From assembly GCA_003279635.1 (NCBI GenBank), contig QCHK01000002.1:1-64000 (forward strand): a stretch of DNA of 64,000 bases. Reading direction: 5' to 3'. The notes beneath the pieces are model-generated. The model was not told the DNA's origin and made no database searches. It was given only the letters and a program-made list of their open reading frames with translations. The stretch comes from Prochlorococcus sp. AG-402-B05 (GTDB lineage Bacteria; Cyanobacteriota; Cyanobacteriia; PCC-6307; Cyanobiaceae). The position numbers were made by a program, and so were the translations under genes. This document shows, piece by piece, positions 46,302 to 56,068 of this stretch. Position 1 is the first letter of the stretch. Every line of letters begins with the position of its first letter.

Positions 46302-46820
46302 ATGTCCTTGAGTCGATCACTCGATCTTCCTGCATTGGGACGAGTTGATACTCTCGCTCAAGAATTGGCCTTGTTGAAAAACGAGGGGAAAAGAAGAATT
46401 GCTTTTTTAGGTAGTCGGCATGTACCTGTAGTCTCTATTCATATTGTTGAATTAATAGCTAGGTCTTTGGCTCAAGAGGGCCATTCGATAATCACTTCAG
46501 GTTCTCAAGGTGTAAATGCTGCAGTAATTAGAGCGGTTCTGGATGTTAATCCCTCTCTCTTAACTGTTTTGCTGCCTCAGTCCCTTGATAGGCAAACTGC
46601 CGAGGTCAAGGATCTTCTTGGTGGGGTTTTACATCTAATAGAGAAAGAAGATAATAATGATTTGCCTTTGCCAATGGCAAGCAGTCTTTGTAATCAAGAA
46701 ATTATTAACAGATGTGATCAATTAATTTGTTTTGCATTTCATGACAGTGAAACATTATTGAGTAGTTGTCATAGTGCCGAAGATATGGGAAAAATAGTGA
46801 GCCTTATGTTTTTTGATTGA
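46302..46820 (+). CDS. DprA-like Rossmann-fold protein
   Basis: A 172-residue protein. KRRIAFLGSRHVPVVSIHIV, trimmed here, and HSIITSGSQGVNAAVIRAVL resemble the nucleotide-binding core of the DNA-processing (DprA) and LOG-like families: a GSR turn followed by SGSQGVNA. The protein lacks the N- and C-terminal domains of full DprA and contains NRCDQLICFAFHDS near the end. A role in DNA processing is a guess from fold alone. It follows the BioD/PTA-like gene closely and may be co-transcribed with it. Confidence 0.65.
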   Translation: MSLSRSLDLPALGRVDTLAQELALLKNEGKRRIAFLGSRHVPVVSIHIVELIARSLAQEGHSIITSGSQGVNAAVIRAVLDVNPSLLTVLLPQSLDRQTAEVKDLLGGVLHLIEKEDNNDLPLPMASSLCNQEIINRCDQLICFAFHDSETLLSSCHSAEDMGKIVSLMFFD

Positions 46821-46943
46821 TTTTCAATCAAAGATAATCATCTACTTTTAGATACTTTTTTAACCTACCAAATATCTCATGAGTATATTTATAAGCAATT
46901 TTGGCTTTTTTTTATAAAATGGTGAAAACAAATAGAAATTTTT

Positions 46944-47441
46944 ATGCCCTCTTCTTATTCTTTTGACGTGGTTTCAGAATTTGATCAGCAGGAATTAGTA
47001 AATGCCATTGATCAATTGAGGAGAGAAGTTGATCAAAGGTATGATCTCAAAGACTCAAAGACAAAAATAGACATTAAAGAAGATGAACTATCTATTGTTT
47101 CTCTTAGCGATATGACAATTGAATCTGTAAAAGATATTTTATTACAAAAAGCTACTAAAAGAAATTTATCATTAAAGATATTTGATTTTCAAAAGATTGA
47201 AACTATAGGAGGAAATATGGTAATGCAAATTGTTAAACTAAAGAAAGGACTGTCTCAAGAAATATCAAAAAAATTAAGTAAGTTAGTTCGAGATAATATG
47301 AAGAAAGTAACTGCGTCAATACAAGGAGATAGTTTGAGAATAACAGGTAAAAATAAAGATGATTTGCAATCTGCAATTAATTTAATTAAGACACAGGAGG
47401 AGGAATTGGATGTAGCTCTTCAATTTCAAAATTATAGATAA
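46944..47441 (+). CDS. yajQ: YajQ family nucleotide-binding protein
   Basis: A 165-residue protein matching the YajQ family. SSYSFDVVSEFDQQELVNAI and RYDLKDSKTKIDIKEDELSI are the N-terminal signatures, and EISKKLSKLVRDNMKKV plus ASIQGDSLRITGKNKDDLQS are the C-terminal ones; the two halves form repeated ferredoxin-like folds. Relatives bind tRNA/nucleotides, and one has been described as a cyclic-di-GMP effector; the function here is uncertain. It is followed 42 bp later by a 64-residue gene. Confidence 0.93.
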   Translation: MPSSYSFDVVSEFDQQELVNAIDQLRREVDQRYDLKDSKTKIDIKEDELSIVSLSDMTIESVKDILLQKATKRNLSLKIFDFQKIETIGGNMVMQIVKLKKGLSQEISKKLSKLVRDNMKKVTASIQGDSLRITGKNKDDLQSAINLIKTQEEELDVALQFQNYR

Positions 47442-47483
47442 TTTGTAAATATATAGAAACTTTAGTTTTTCAGTTTTTTTGCC

Positions 47484-47678
47484 ATGGATTCATTAATACA
47501 AAAACTCTCTAAAAAAGCAATTTATCTATCCGGAAAGTCAAAAAAAGAACTAGAAAGAACTTGTTGGATGATTGTTCATGAGTATAAGCATGGAGCAATG
47601 CCAACTGAATATGATATTAGAGAGATTGACGAAGAACTATATTTGGAGGTTTTAAGAATTGCTAAAGAGATGATTTAA
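47484..47678 (+). CDS. Small conserved hypothetical protein
   Basis: A 64-residue, charged, probably helical protein: SLIQKLSKKAIYLSGKSKKE, then RTCWMIVHEYKHGAMPTEYD and an acidic tail (REIDEELYLEVLRIAKEMI). I do not recognise a family. The codon usage is like that of its neighbours, and the ATG is preceded by a clean leader after yajQ, so it is probably a real gene and may be transcribed with yajQ. Confidence 0.6.
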   Translation: MDSLIQKLSKKAIYLSGKSKKELERTCWMIVHEYKHGAMPTEYDIREIDEELYLEVLRIAKEMI

Positions 47679-47815
47679 TTAAATAAGGAGGATATTTTTA
47701 GTTGCCGAAATGTTCTTCTCACTGAAATTTAAATATTAGGTAATTATTTTTTCTACCTAACAAATTACACAATATTTTCTAAATCAACATAAAATCTTCT
47801 TAGATAATATTTTTT

Positions 47816-48622
47816 ATGACAACTCCCTTTCGCAATGTGACTCCGAATGGACCAGGTGGCACAACAACTCTTCTACTTGTCCTTTCTTTTACTGGTTTTT
47901 TACTCCTTACTCAAGCATTTTTTGTAGTTCCTGCTGGTCAAGTTTCAGTAGTAACCACATTAGGAAAGGTAAGCGGGGGATCACGCAAACCTGGCTTGAA
48001 TTTCAAAGTTCCTTTTGTTCAGAATACCTACCCATTTAATGTGCAAACACAAGTTAGACCTGAAAAATTTGATTCATTAACAAAAGATTTGCAAGTTATT
48101 TCTGCAACTGCCACTGTTAAATATGCTCTAAAACCCAATGAAGCTGGAAGAGTTTTTAAAACTATATCTTATAACGACAGAGAGATATATAACAGGATTA
48201 TTCAACCATCACTACTTAAAGCTCTCAAGTCAGTCTTCTCAAAGTATGAGTTGGTAACCATAGCTAGTTCTTGGAGTGATATTTCAGAATTAGTTGAGGA
48301 TACGGTTGCAGAGGAACTAAATAAGTTTGACTATGTGGATGTTCAATCTCTTGATTTAACTGGTTTAACAATTGCAGATGAATATCGAGCAGCTATTGAA
48401 GAAAAACAAATTGCAGAGCAAAAACTTTTAAGAGCTCAAACTGAAGTTAAAATTGCTGAGCAAGAAGCTCTTAGATACGACACATTAAATAAAAGTCTTG
48501 ATGATCAAGTTCTTTTTAAATTGTTTTTAGATAAATGGAATGGTGAGACACAAGTTGTTCCCTCTTTGCCAGGAAATACATCAGGAAATCTTCCAGTTAT
48601 TGTAGGGGGAAGAAATAGATAG
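47816..48622 (+). CDS. SPFH/band-7 (prohibitin-like) membrane protein
   Basis: A 268-residue protein. One N-terminal membrane helix (TTTLLLVLSFTGFLLLTQAF, about 15-34) is followed by VPAGQVSVVTTLGKVSG, the start of the SPFH domain, with FKVPFVQNTYPFNVQTQVR and EEKQIAEQKLLRAQTEVKIA, the latter an Ala/Glu/Lys coiled coil. Prohibitin-like proteins form rings on membranes that scaffold or control proteases such as FtsH. The stop lies at the start of a TAGA tetranucleotide run (48616-48630). A bidirectional terminator follows. Confidence 0.9.
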   Translation: MTTPFRNVTPNGPGGTTTLLLVLSFTGFLLLTQAFFVVPAGQVSVVTTLGKVSGGSRKPGLNFKVPFVQNTYPFNVQTQVRPEKFDSLTKDLQVISATATVKYALKPNEAGRVFKTISYNDREIYNRIIQPSLLKALKSVFSKYELVTIASSWSDISELVEDTVAEELNKFDYVDVQSLDLTGLTIADEYRAAIEEKQIAEQKLLRAQTEVKIAEQEALRYDTLNKSLDDQVLFKLFLDKWNGETQVVPSLPGNTSGNLPVIVGGRNR

Positions 48623-48649
48623 ATAGATAGTAATTAAATATAAATAATT

Positions 48650-48685
48650 AAAAAACCAATTTAAGTTTTCTTGAATTGGTTTTTT
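48650..48685. terminator. Bidirectional intrinsic terminator between the band-7 gene and hemL
   Basis: AAAAAACCAATT (48650-48661) pairs with AATTGGTTTTTT (48674-48685), extended inward by TAAG/CTTG with one U-G wobble and closed by a TTTT loop. The hairpin is followed by a T-run on both strands. It sits between two convergent genes, touching the hemL stop codon. Confidence 0.85.
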
Positions 48686-48686
48686 A

Positions 48687-49985
48687 TTATTTAATTTCAG
48701 AAAAGCTTTCTTGAAAAGCTTTTATTGTTGAAGTTATATCGTCTTCAGAATGTGCGAGTGAAGTAAATCCAGCTTCAAATGCACTTGGAGCTAAGTAAAC
48801 CCCTTTTTGAAGCATGATTCTATGCAGTTTGCTGAAAAGCTCAGTATCAGTAGATTTAGCTTCTTCAAAGTTTCTAACTGGTCCTTCACAGAGATAAAAA
48901 CCAAACATAGCGCTAATGCTTTGACCATGAATGGCAAAATTTGATTCTTTAGCAGCTGTAACGATTCCATCGACAAGCTTTTTCGTAAGAGCTTCTAATT
49001 TTTCATAGCTACCTTCTTGTTTGAGGAGCTCAAGAGTTTTTATACCAGCTGTCATGGCTAGAGGATTGCCGCTCAACGTACCGGCTTGATACATAGGACC
49101 AGAAGGCGAAACCATTGACATGATCTCCTTGCGACCTCCATAGGCTCCTACTGGAAGCCCTCCTCCAATTACCTTGCCCAAAGTGGTTAAGTCAGGAGTT
49201 ACTCCAAAACGCTCTTGGGCTCCTCCATAGCTGATTCTAAAACCAGTCATTACTTCATCAAAAACTAAAAGAGCTCCGTTCTCCTGCGTTACCTCTCTTA
49301 ATCCTTCTAAAAACCCAGGTTCAGGGGTGATAAAGCCTGCATTCCCTACAACAGGCTCAAGGATGACTCCAGAAATAGCATCTGGGTTTTCAGCGAAAAG
49401 CTCTTTTACAGCTTCAAGATCGTTATAAGGAGCAGTAAGTGTATTTGCGGTTGTACTTCTTGGTACACCTGGTGAGTCTGGTAAGCCAAGTGTTGCTACT
49501 CCTGAACCAGCTTTCACTAAAAACATATCTGCATGCCCGTGATAGCAGCCCTCGAATTTGATAACTTTATCCCTGCCAGTAAAAGCTCTCATTAGCCGAA
49601 GAACTGCCATGCAAGCTTCCGTTCCGCTATTGACAAACCGGACCATCTCAACGCTTGGGACAGCATCAATGACCATCTCAGCAAGCTTGTTCTCGAGAAA
49701 ACAAGGCGCTCCAAAGCTTGTGCCTTTCTCAAGTGTCTCTTGAAGGGCTGCAATTACCTCGGGGTGGGCATGTCCACAAATCGCTGGGCCCCAGCTGCCT
49801 ACATAATCGATGTATCTGTTTCCATCAACATCCCAGGCATAAGGACCTTTAACTCGATCAAAAACGATTGGATCTCCTTCAACAGATTTGAAAGCTCTCA
49901 CAGGTGAACTGACTCCACCAGGCATCAAATTTTTGGCAGCACCAAAAATCTCTTCAGATCTTTTTGTGTTCAACGCGTCTGTCAC
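48687..49985 (-). CDS. hemL: Glutamate-1-semialdehyde 2,1-aminomutase
   Basis: A 432-residue PLP enzyme making 5-aminolevulinate from glutamate-1-semialdehyde, the entry to chlorophyll, haem and corrin synthesis. [54 protein letters not shown] and FDEVMTGFR are all present, and the PLP lysine is in [18 protein letters not shown]. Length is typical for cyanobacteria. It is convergent with the band-7 gene, sharing a terminator. Confidence 0.97.
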   Translation of the reverse strand: MTDALNTKRSEEIFGAAKNLMPGGVSSPVRAFKSVEGDPIVFDRVKGPYAWDVDGNRYIDYVGSWGPAICGHAHPEVIAALQETLEKGTSFGAPCFLENKLAEMVIDAVPSVEMVRFVNSGTEACMAVLRLMRAFTGRDKVIKFEGCYHGHADMFLVKAGSGVATLGLPDSPGVPRSTTANTLTAPYNDLEAVKELFAENPDAISGVILEPVVGNAGFITPEPGFLEGLREVTQENGALLVFDEVMTGFRISYGGAQERFGVTPDLTTLGKVIGGGLPVGAYGGRKEIMSMVSPSGPMYQAGTLSGNPLAMTAGIKTLELLKQEGSYEKLEALTKKLVDGIVTAAKESNFAIHGQSISAMFGFYLCEGPVRNFEEAKSTDTELFSKLHRIMLQKGVYLAPSAFEAGFTSLAHSEDDITSTIKAFQESFSEIK

Positions 49986-50241
49986 AGCACCTCAGCGAAT
50001 GAGCTCATAAACACAGGTCGTCATAATGGCCTAAAAGTGACTGATTCGTCTAAATTTTTGAATCTGTTCAGCATCTGGTTATTTTTTTTAATCCTCAATA
50101 AAGTCTATCTTCCTAATTGAATTTAATCTTAAAAACAAGTAACAGTAAGACTTTTTTGGATATGATGCCCTTTAAATTCAATTGTTTTTGGTTGATTGTA
50201 AATATTTGATTTGTTAATTCTGTGATGATTTGAAAATAGAA

Positions 50242-50275
50242 AAAAATGAATTTTTTAGTAGAAAAATTCATTTTT
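50242..50275 (-). terminator. AT-rich hairpin at the xth stop codon, probable terminator
   Basis: AAAAATGAATTTTT (50242-50255) and AAAAATTCATTTTT (50262-50275) form a perfect 14-bp inverted repeat with a 6-base loop. The xth stop codon lies at its edge. The hairpin is followed on the minus strand by a T-rich stretch. Only two stem pairs are G-C, so termination strength is uncertain. Confidence 0.5.
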
Positions 50276-51082
50276 AATATCTGATGGAGGCCAGTTGATA
50301 TCTACAACCACAGGTGCGTGATCACTAGGTTTCTCTTTAGATCTTTGTTCTTTATCGATCCAACAACTATTGGCACAACTAAGAATATCCTCTGTTAGGT
50401 AAATATGATCGATCCTCCAACCCTTGTCTCTTTCCCAGGCTGAATGGCGATAATCCCACCAAGACCAATTTTTCTCTCCGGGCTCAAAAATCCTAAAAAC
50501 ATCTTCTAATTCCTCTCCTAAAGCATCTTTGAGTAATTTCCTCTCTTTGGAAGAAGCCATAATTGACTCTTTATATTTACTTGGTGTATGAATATCTCTA
50601 TCTTCAGGGGCAATATTAAAGTCTCCTAGTAAACATATTGGCGTGTCATTTTCATTGATTTCCCTTAAATAAACCTTTAGACATTCTAGCCATTTTTCTT
50701 TATAAATAAACTTATCTGAATTTAAAGATGATCCATTTGGAACATAAACATTTATTATTCTAATATCATTGATATCAGCACTTATAATTCTTTTCTGCTC
50801 ACTTAATATAGATAAATCTTGATAGTCTTTGATTACTTCATTAAACCCAATCTTTATATTATTAATTGGGAATCGACTTATTACTGCTACTCCATTGTAA
50901 GACTTTTGGCCAGAGATTGAAACCTCATATCCAAGGTTTGAAAAAATTTCAATTGGAAAAAACTTATCTTCTGTTTTTGTTTCTTGTAAGCAAAGAATGT
51001 CAATCTTGTTAGTGATGAGCCATTCTTTTACATGATCTATTCTTGAACGAATAGAATTCACATTCCAGGTTGCAACAAGCAA
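50255..51082 (-). CDS. xth: Exodeoxyribonuclease III (AP endonuclease)
   Basis: A 275-residue enzyme of base-excision repair that cleaves at abasic sites and removes 3' blocks. The Mg-binding and catalytic residues appear in order: TWNVNSIRSR (N), LCLQETKTED (E), GDFNIAP (D/N), the WSWWDYRHSAWERDKGWRID loop with DH, and SDHAPVVVDI near the end. Length is normal for this family. It stands alone, and its 3' end is covered by an AT-rich hairpin. Confidence 0.96.
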   Translation of the reverse strand: MLVATWNVNSIRSRIDHVKEWLITNKIDILCLQETKTEDKFFPIEIFSNLGYEVSISGQKSYNGVAVISRFPINNIKIGFNEVIKDYQDLSILSEQKRIISADINDIRIINVYVPNGSSLNSDKFIYKEKWLECLKVYLREINENDTPICLLGDFNIAPEDRDIHTPSKYKESIMASSKERKLLKDALGEELEDVFRIFEPGEKNWSWWDYRHSAWERDKGWRIDHIYLTEDILSCANSCWIDKEQRSKEKPSDHAPVVVDINWPPSDIKNEFFY

Positions 51083-51140
51083 GACTTTAAAATTTTATTT
51101 CTTAAGTTATTATCATGTAGATTCAGACGAAAATTTAGTT

Positions 51141-51476
51141 TTGAAGCAAACTGCACGTTTTATTAATGCTCAATTATTGTTTGCTTTATTTTGTTTGGCT
51201 CCAATTTTAATTACGGTAGGTCAAGTTTTTGCTCCCCCAAGAACAGTAAGAATTTCGGAACTAAAAAATTATTCAACTGATGAGAAAAGAGATATTTACA
51301 GCACTTTTGATACAGAAGATCAAATTGATCAAGGTTTACCAATAGATCCATTTGATTTGATGAACCGTCTTAAGCAAGTAGGAGCTATGAATAATGCTAC
51401 AACCCCATCAGATGCACTCGATGCAGCTCTCAATGCATTTGATCAGTCAGACGATGAAAATGTCCCAAATAAATAA
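51141..51476 (+). CDS. Small exported protein of unknown function
   Basis: A 111-residue protein with an N-terminal hydrophobic signal or anchor segment (LLFALFCLAPILITVGQVFA, about 13-32), followed by APPRTVRISELKNYSTDEKR and an acidic tail. The start is a TTG; no better in-frame start was seen. I do not recognise the family. It follows the divergent xth gene by 58 bp and precedes a 215-residue unknown gene by 69 bp in the same direction. Confidence 0.6.
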   Translation: MKQTARFINAQLLFALFCLAPILITVGQVFAPPRTVRISELKNYSTDEKRDIYSTFDTEDQIDQGLPIDPFDLMNRLKQVGAMNNATTPSDALDAALNAFDQSDDENVPNK

Positions 51477-51545
51477 AAACACAATATTATCAATAGGATT
51501 TTGGTAAATTTAAGATTTGTACCTAATGGCCTGTTTATTAAATAG

Positions 51546-52193
51546 ATGAAGAACCATCCAATCCCCTCGGTCACTGATCCATTGCAATACCGAGCAATTG
51601 GATTAGTTAGAGGTATTTACAAGCCTCAAGACGATGACACCTTTACTCGTGGAGCTCTAATTGATTCAAATGGTAATGAAATAGATTCAGTTGTCCTTGG
51701 AAGAGTAATAACCTTGATTAGAAATCACGTCCCTCTAGAAAAACCTCACCTCTGGGTCGTATATCCAAGATGTAGAAATAATCAAAATCTTCATTTGCAA
51801 ATCACAGGTATTTGGGAACCGAGTACTTTAAAAAAAGAACTTCTGGATAGAGAGGAATTGAATGAAGATTCAGTTTTGAAGGTTGATTCTGATTCTTTAT
51901 TGGAAGGTGATGATTATTTTTCAATAAGAGGAGAATTGATTTTTACTAAGCCAGAAGAAAAGGAGGTAGTTATTAAAATTCGTCAAAAGCCAAGAAATCA
52001 GCAAAAAAAAGCTTTACCTTTCAAATTGAATCTTAAAGGTGAAATACCTATTAATCATTTAAAACATTTTATTAGTCTTGATGTTCGACGTGTTGACTAT
52101 CAACTTTTTGTTGAGGATTTTCAAATAATAGCCCCTCTTTCTCAACAACAAATAAACAATAAAAGTAGGAAAATAATAAAAAATAAAAATTAG
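51546..52193 (+). CDS. Conserved cyanobacterial protein of unknown function
   Basis: A 215-residue soluble protein. The N-terminal half reads like a globular beta domain (LQYRAIGLVRGIYKPQDDDT, then FTRGALIDSNGNEIDSVVLG and VVYPRCRNNQNLHLQITGIW). It ends in a strongly basic tail (INNKSRKIIKNKN) that could contact RNA or acidic surfaces. The RAIGLVRGIY and WVVYPR patterns recur in cyanobacterial proteins of unknown role, but I assign no function. Confidence 0.7.
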   Translation: MKNHPIPSVTDPLQYRAIGLVRGIYKPQDDDTFTRGALIDSNGNEIDSVVLGRVITLIRNHVPLEKPHLWVVYPRCRNNQNLHLQITGIWEPSTLKKELLDREELNEDSVLKVDSDSLLEGDDYFSIRGELIFTKPEEKEVVIKIRQKPRNQQKKALPFKLNLKGEIPINHLKHFISLDVRRVDYQLFVEDFQIIAPLSQQQINNKSRKIIKNKN

Positions 52194-52257
52194 TCTTATT
52201 CGATAATTTTATATATATGTATTTTATCTATAAAACTTAATATATATTTACTCATAA

Positions 52258-53481
52258 ATGAAATCTATTTTTATTGATTGTAGTCTTGGCATATCTGGAG
52301 ATATGCTCGCATCAGCTTTTTTCGATTTAGGTGTTCCGCACTCTATTTTCCTCGATAACTTAGTAAGTTTAAATATAGATAAAAATTATAAAATCAAATT
52401 TAATGAGGGAGATAGTGAAGGCATAAAAGGTATTTTCTGTACAAAAAACGAAATGCAATTTAAGGAATTATCTAGAAGTTTTAATGAGATAAAGAACTTA
52501 CTTCTCGATTCAAGCCTGAATGATTTTGTGAAGAAAAAGTCTATTAAGGTTTTTGAAATTCTTGCTGAAGCAGAAGCAGTTGTTCACGGGCATCAACTCT
52601 CAGATGTACATTTCCATGAACTAGGTTCAATTGATTCTATTCTTGATATCGTTAATGTTTGCTCCGCTATAGATTTTTTAAAGCCATACAAGATTTATTT
52701 TTCAAATCCACCTTCTGGAAAAGGAATCGTGTCCACTTCACATGGCCCTCTCCCTGTCCCAGTGCCTACTGTTCTAGAGATAGCGAAGCAAAATAAAATA
52801 CCATTAATGGTGCTTGATGATAAATATTTTGGTGAAATAACAACTCCTACTGGTATCGCATTAATTGCAACTTTTATAGATAAGTTTGGCCAGCCAGATA
52901 ATATAAATATTCAAAATATTGGGATTGGATTAGGAAGTAAAAATATTTCTCGACCTAACTTTTTACGTATTCTGCTAATAGATGAAAATGATGAAAATAT
53001 AGAAAATAATAAACCTTCTTATGAAACTATAATTTCTCAGGAGGCTTGGATTGATGACTCCACACCTGAAGATGTTGCGGTTTTAATCGATAGATTAAGA
53101 TCTGCAGGTGCCATTGATGTTATTTCTTATTCGGTCGATATGAAAAAAAATAGAAAAGGTATATGTATAAAAGCTATTGTCTATCCCAAGCATAGAAAAT
53201 TACTGCGTGAAGTCTGGTTTAACTATAGTACAACAATTGGAATAAGAGAAAATAAGATTAGTCGCTGGATACTTCCAAGAAGAACAGTGAGTCATAAAAC
53301 TAAATTTGGGATAGTTAATGTTAAACAAGCAATGAGACCAAATGGTCAGAATTCAATAAAAATAGAACATAAAGACTTGACTCGAATAACTTTAAAATCA
53401 GGAATTCCAATTGAAGAGATACGTCAGAAATTAATCATTGAATTATCAGAATTTTATGAAATAGATGATTGGTCTTTTTGA
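52258..53481 (+). CDS. larC: LarC-family nickel insertion protein
   Basis: A 407-residue member of the LarC/DUF111 family, which inserts nickel to form the nickel-pincer cofactor in other bacteria. IFIDCSLGISGDMLASAFFD at the start, VVHGHQLSDVHFHELGSIDS with its histidines and the GKGIVSTSHGPLPVPVPTVL segment are characteristic; IGIGLGSKNISRPNFLR follows. No LarB, LarE or lactate racemase gene is visible here, so its actual cofactor role in this organism is uncertain. It overlaps the next gene by 13 bp if the longest start of that gene is used. Confidence 0.85.
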   Translation: MKSIFIDCSLGISGDMLASAFFDLGVPHSIFLDNLVSLNIDKNYKIKFNEGDSEGIKGIFCTKNEMQFKELSRSFNEIKNLLLDSSLNDFVKKKSIKVFEILAEAEAVVHGHQLSDVHFHELGSIDSILDIVNVCSAIDFLKPYKIYFSNPPSGKGIVSTSHGPLPVPVPTVLEIAKQNKIPLMVLDDKYFGEITTPTGIALIATFIDKFGQPDNINIQNIGIGLGSKNISRPNFLRILLIDENDENIENNKPSYETIISQEAWIDDSTPEDVAVLIDRLRSAGAIDVISYSVDMKKNRKGICIKAIVYPKHRKLLREVWFNYSTTIGIRENKISRWILPRRTVSHKTKFGIVNVKQAMRPNGQNSIKIEHKDLTRITLKSGIPIEEIRQKLIIELSEFYEIDDWSF

Positions 53482-54446
53482 CAATTAATTTTACTATGAA
53501 TCAAATCATCAGAAAAAGTCTTGTTTTTGGAATGATTTCTAAAATTAACATTAAACTGTTGATAACATTAATTTGTTTTGCTTTTCTTGGGAATTCAATA
53601 TATGGAAATTTTGATTCATTATCTAATCAGATAATAACTAGTGATCAGATGTTATGGCTATTTTGGGGTGGTGTATTTAGTTTCTTTAGTATAATTATTA
53701 ATGCTTATGCATGGAAGCTTTTAATCAATAACATTGGTTGTAGTATTAATAATTTGAATATAATAAAACTTTTTTTAGCTACAAATATATATAAATATTT
53801 GCCGGGTGGAATATGGCATTTTGTGTCTAGATATAAGACCTTACGGTTAGAACTTTCAAATGAAAAATCAATTGAATCTATTTTATTAGAGCCAATCTTA
53901 ATGCTAGTTGCAGGATTTATTTTTATACCTTTTAGAGGTTTTAATATATCGGTTTATATACTTTGTTGGTCATCTACTTTACTCTTTTTGCCAGAATTTA
54001 GACAATTTCTAATCAAAAAATTAAAAGAATTGAAGGCAAAAGCTTTTACTAATAATGATAATATAGAACATATATATTTATCGCAAAATAGCCGAGATGT
54101 TTCAATAAGGATGTTTTATCCATATAAGCCACTATTTGTAGAAATTATTTTTATTTTTTTCAGATTTCTTGGCTTTTTATGTTGTGTAAATGCATTTTCT
54201 CTTGGGTCATTAATCTCTCAAGGTGAATTAATATCTTCCTTTTCCTTGGCATGGGTAATTGGTCTTATTGTTCCTGCAGCACCTGGAGGTTTAGGTGTGT
54301 TTGAATCTGTTATTTTATTTAGTCTTGGCTCACATTTGCCAGAGGCACCTCTCTTGACCTCATTGCTTTGCTATCGACTAGTCTCAACAGTTTCTGATAT
54401 ATTGACAACTTTGATTTATCCAATTATAAAATTATTTAAAGTTTAA
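53469..54446 (+). CDS. Multipass flippase/synthase-like membrane protein (UPF0104 type)
   Basis: Up to 325 residues; the ATG at 53496 (MNQIIRKSLVFG) is the more likely start because the first nine codons overlap larC. About seven hydrophobic segments, the motif YKYLPGGIWHFVSRYKTL (about 110-127) and the C-terminal WVIGLIVPAAPGGLGVFES (about 270-288) match the lysylphosphatidylglycerol synthase transmembrane region / UPF0104 family. Such proteins move or modify lipids, but without the soluble synthase domain the substrate is unknown. Confidence 0.75.
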   Translation: MVFLTINFTMNQIIRKSLVFGMISKINIKLLITLICFAFLGNSIYGNFDSLSNQIITSDQMLWLFWGGVFSFFSIIINAYAWKLLINNIGCSINNLNIIKLFLATNIYKYLPGGIWHFVSRYKTLRLELSNEKSIESILLEPILMLVAGFIFIPFRGFNISVYILCWSSTLLFLPEFRQFLIKKLKELKAKAFTNNDNIEHIYLSQNSRDVSIRMFYPYKPLFVEIIFIFFRFLGFLCCVNAFSLGSLISQGELISSFSLAWVIGLIVPAAPGGLGVFESVILFSLGSHLPEAPLLTSLLCYRLVSTVSDILTTLIYPIIKLFKV

Positions 54447-54466
54447 GTATCTATTTTATATTTATT

Positions 54467-56053
54467 TTAGTTATTTCTGTTATTTAAGCTTGGTATTAGG
54501 GCTAAAGAGGCTATTAATCCCAGGCAAATTATTATCATTGAAGGTAAGATAGATTCTGCTACTCTTTCATCTCCTGCATATTGGAATATTCGTACTGAAA
54601 GCGTATCAAAATCAAAGGGTCTTAATATAAAAGTTAGTGGTAATTCCTTTATTGTGTCAACAAAAACAAGAAGAATACCCACCAACATAGGCCCTTTGAG
54701 AAGTGGCAGATGTATTTTTAAAAGGATCTCTGACCAGTTCTTTCCGAGATTTATGGCTGCATTATCTATATTTGGTGAAATCCTCTCAAGGCCGGCATCA
54801 AGGCCCCCTTTTGAAACAGCTAAGAATCGAATGCTATACCCCCAGATTAGTAAGCTTAAGATGTTGATTTGCCAGATGTTTCCTTTAAAGGAAAGTAGAG
54901 CAAGGGCTAAAACAGATCCAGGAATTGCATAGCCAATACTTGATAAGAAGGTCAATATATTGAGCCATTGATGATTATTCCATCTCTTAGAAATTGCTAA
55001 AAACAATGATATAAATATCGTTATTAATGAAACAACTAAGGCTAAGCTAAAGCTTCTAATAGTTAATCCAATTAAATCTGTATTGAAGCCTTTATTTATT
55101 TGATCAATATTTATTATTGCCCATGTAATTGGAATACCCAATGTAAGCATTGGAGGAGTAAAGGTTATAACTTGGGCAAGGAATAGATTTATACCTTTTA
55201 ATTTCCATTTTTGTGAATCTCGACTAATTGTTTCGTCTGTCCATCGTTTACTTTTTTCTCTTGATTTGCGTTCAATTGCAACTAATAGAAAAACTAAAAT
55301 CAGGGCAAATATGGCAAGAGCAATTGCACTTGAGGGCTCACCTTCCTCTACCCAACTCTCAAGTATTCCCGCTGAAATACTTGGAATATTTAAAAGTTGA
55401 ACGGCACCTAACTCATTTATGATTTCCATCGCCATTAAAGCTAACCCCGCAGTAATTGAGGGAATTGCCATTGGCATAGATATTCTAAAAAAACTTTTCC
55501 AAGGACCTATCCCAAGAGTTCTGCATGCTTCAATTTGTTTTCTTCCGCCATTCTCAAAACTTTCTGTACTTAGTAGAAATACATATGGGTAGGTTGTGAA
55601 TGCCATTATTAGTACACCCCAAAACATACCGGTAATTCTGATTGAATTAATACTGCCGAGGTCAATGAACGTAGCTGCTAAAAGATAAGCTGGAGTGGCA
55701 AAAGGAATTAGTTGGCAAACCCTAAGTATTTTTTTTCCTTTGAAATGGCAATTGGCTAAAATCCAACCATTTGCAATACCTAAAAATCCTCCTAGAGTTA
55801 GAGAAAAAATCAATAGTAAAAGTGTTCCTTTTATTTCATTAAGATTGGCTGTAGTTAAATAAATAGAACCTTTTTGAATACCATATAAACCCTCTTTTAC
55901 GAGTGTAAATAACGGCCATAAAATAAAAAATGTTATTAGAATTACTAAGTACTTTAATATGTAGCGACTATTGTTTAATCCAATTAGCTTATAAACAAAT
56001 TTAATATTGTTTTCTTTGTTGACGGCCTTTGAATTGGATTTGATGTTGTTCAA
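54467..56053 (-). CDS. futB: Iron(III) ABC transporter permease (FutB/FbpB type)
   Basis: A 528-residue permease with two fused binding-protein-dependent transport domains and about twelve membrane segments. The EAA-type loops are EACRTLGIGPWKSFFRISMP (about 176-195) and AAINLGKNWSEILLKIHLP (about 430-448), which contact the ATPase. Length and order fit FutB/FbpB, importing ferric iron delivered by a periplasmic FutA protein. Neither FutA nor the ATPase is encoded in the window. It is the last gene of a leftward run yjbQ-phhB-cobW-futB (gaps of 1, 7 and 15 bp). Confidence 0.87.
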   Translation of the reverse strand: MNNIKSNSKAVNKENNIKFVYKLIGLNNSRYILKYLVILITFFILWPLFTLVKEGLYGIQKGSIYLTTANLNEIKGTLLLLIFSLTLGGFLGIANGWILANCHFKGKKILRVCQLIPFATPAYLLAATFIDLGSINSIRITGMFWGVLIMAFTTYPYVFLLSTESFENGGRKQIEACRTLGIGPWKSFFRISMPMAIPSITAGLALMAMEIINELGAVQLLNIPSISAGILESWVEEGEPSSAIALAIFALILVFLLVAIERKSREKSKRWTDETISRDSQKWKLKGINLFLAQVITFTPPMLTLGIPITWAIINIDQINKGFNTDLIGLTIRSFSLALVVSLITIFISLFLAISKRWNNHQWLNILTFLSSIGYAIPGSVLALALLSFKGNIWQINILSLLIWGYSIRFLAVSKGGLDAGLERISPNIDNAAINLGKNWSEILLKIHLPLLKGPMLVGILLVFVDTIKELPLTFILRPFDFDTLSVRIFQYAGDERVAESILPSMIIICLGLIASLALIPSLNNRNN

Positions 56054-56068
56054 TTTGTTCTTTAGTGA

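Noticed and set aside
48616-48630. TAGA tetranucleotide run at the band-7 stop codon as a phase-variation switch
   Set aside because: The first TAG in frame is read as the stop whatever the number of repeats, so slippage would not change the protein.
52258-53481. A nickel-pincer (lactate racemase) gene cluster around larC
   Set aside because: No LarA, LarB or LarE-like gene is visible in the window; LarC stands alone here.
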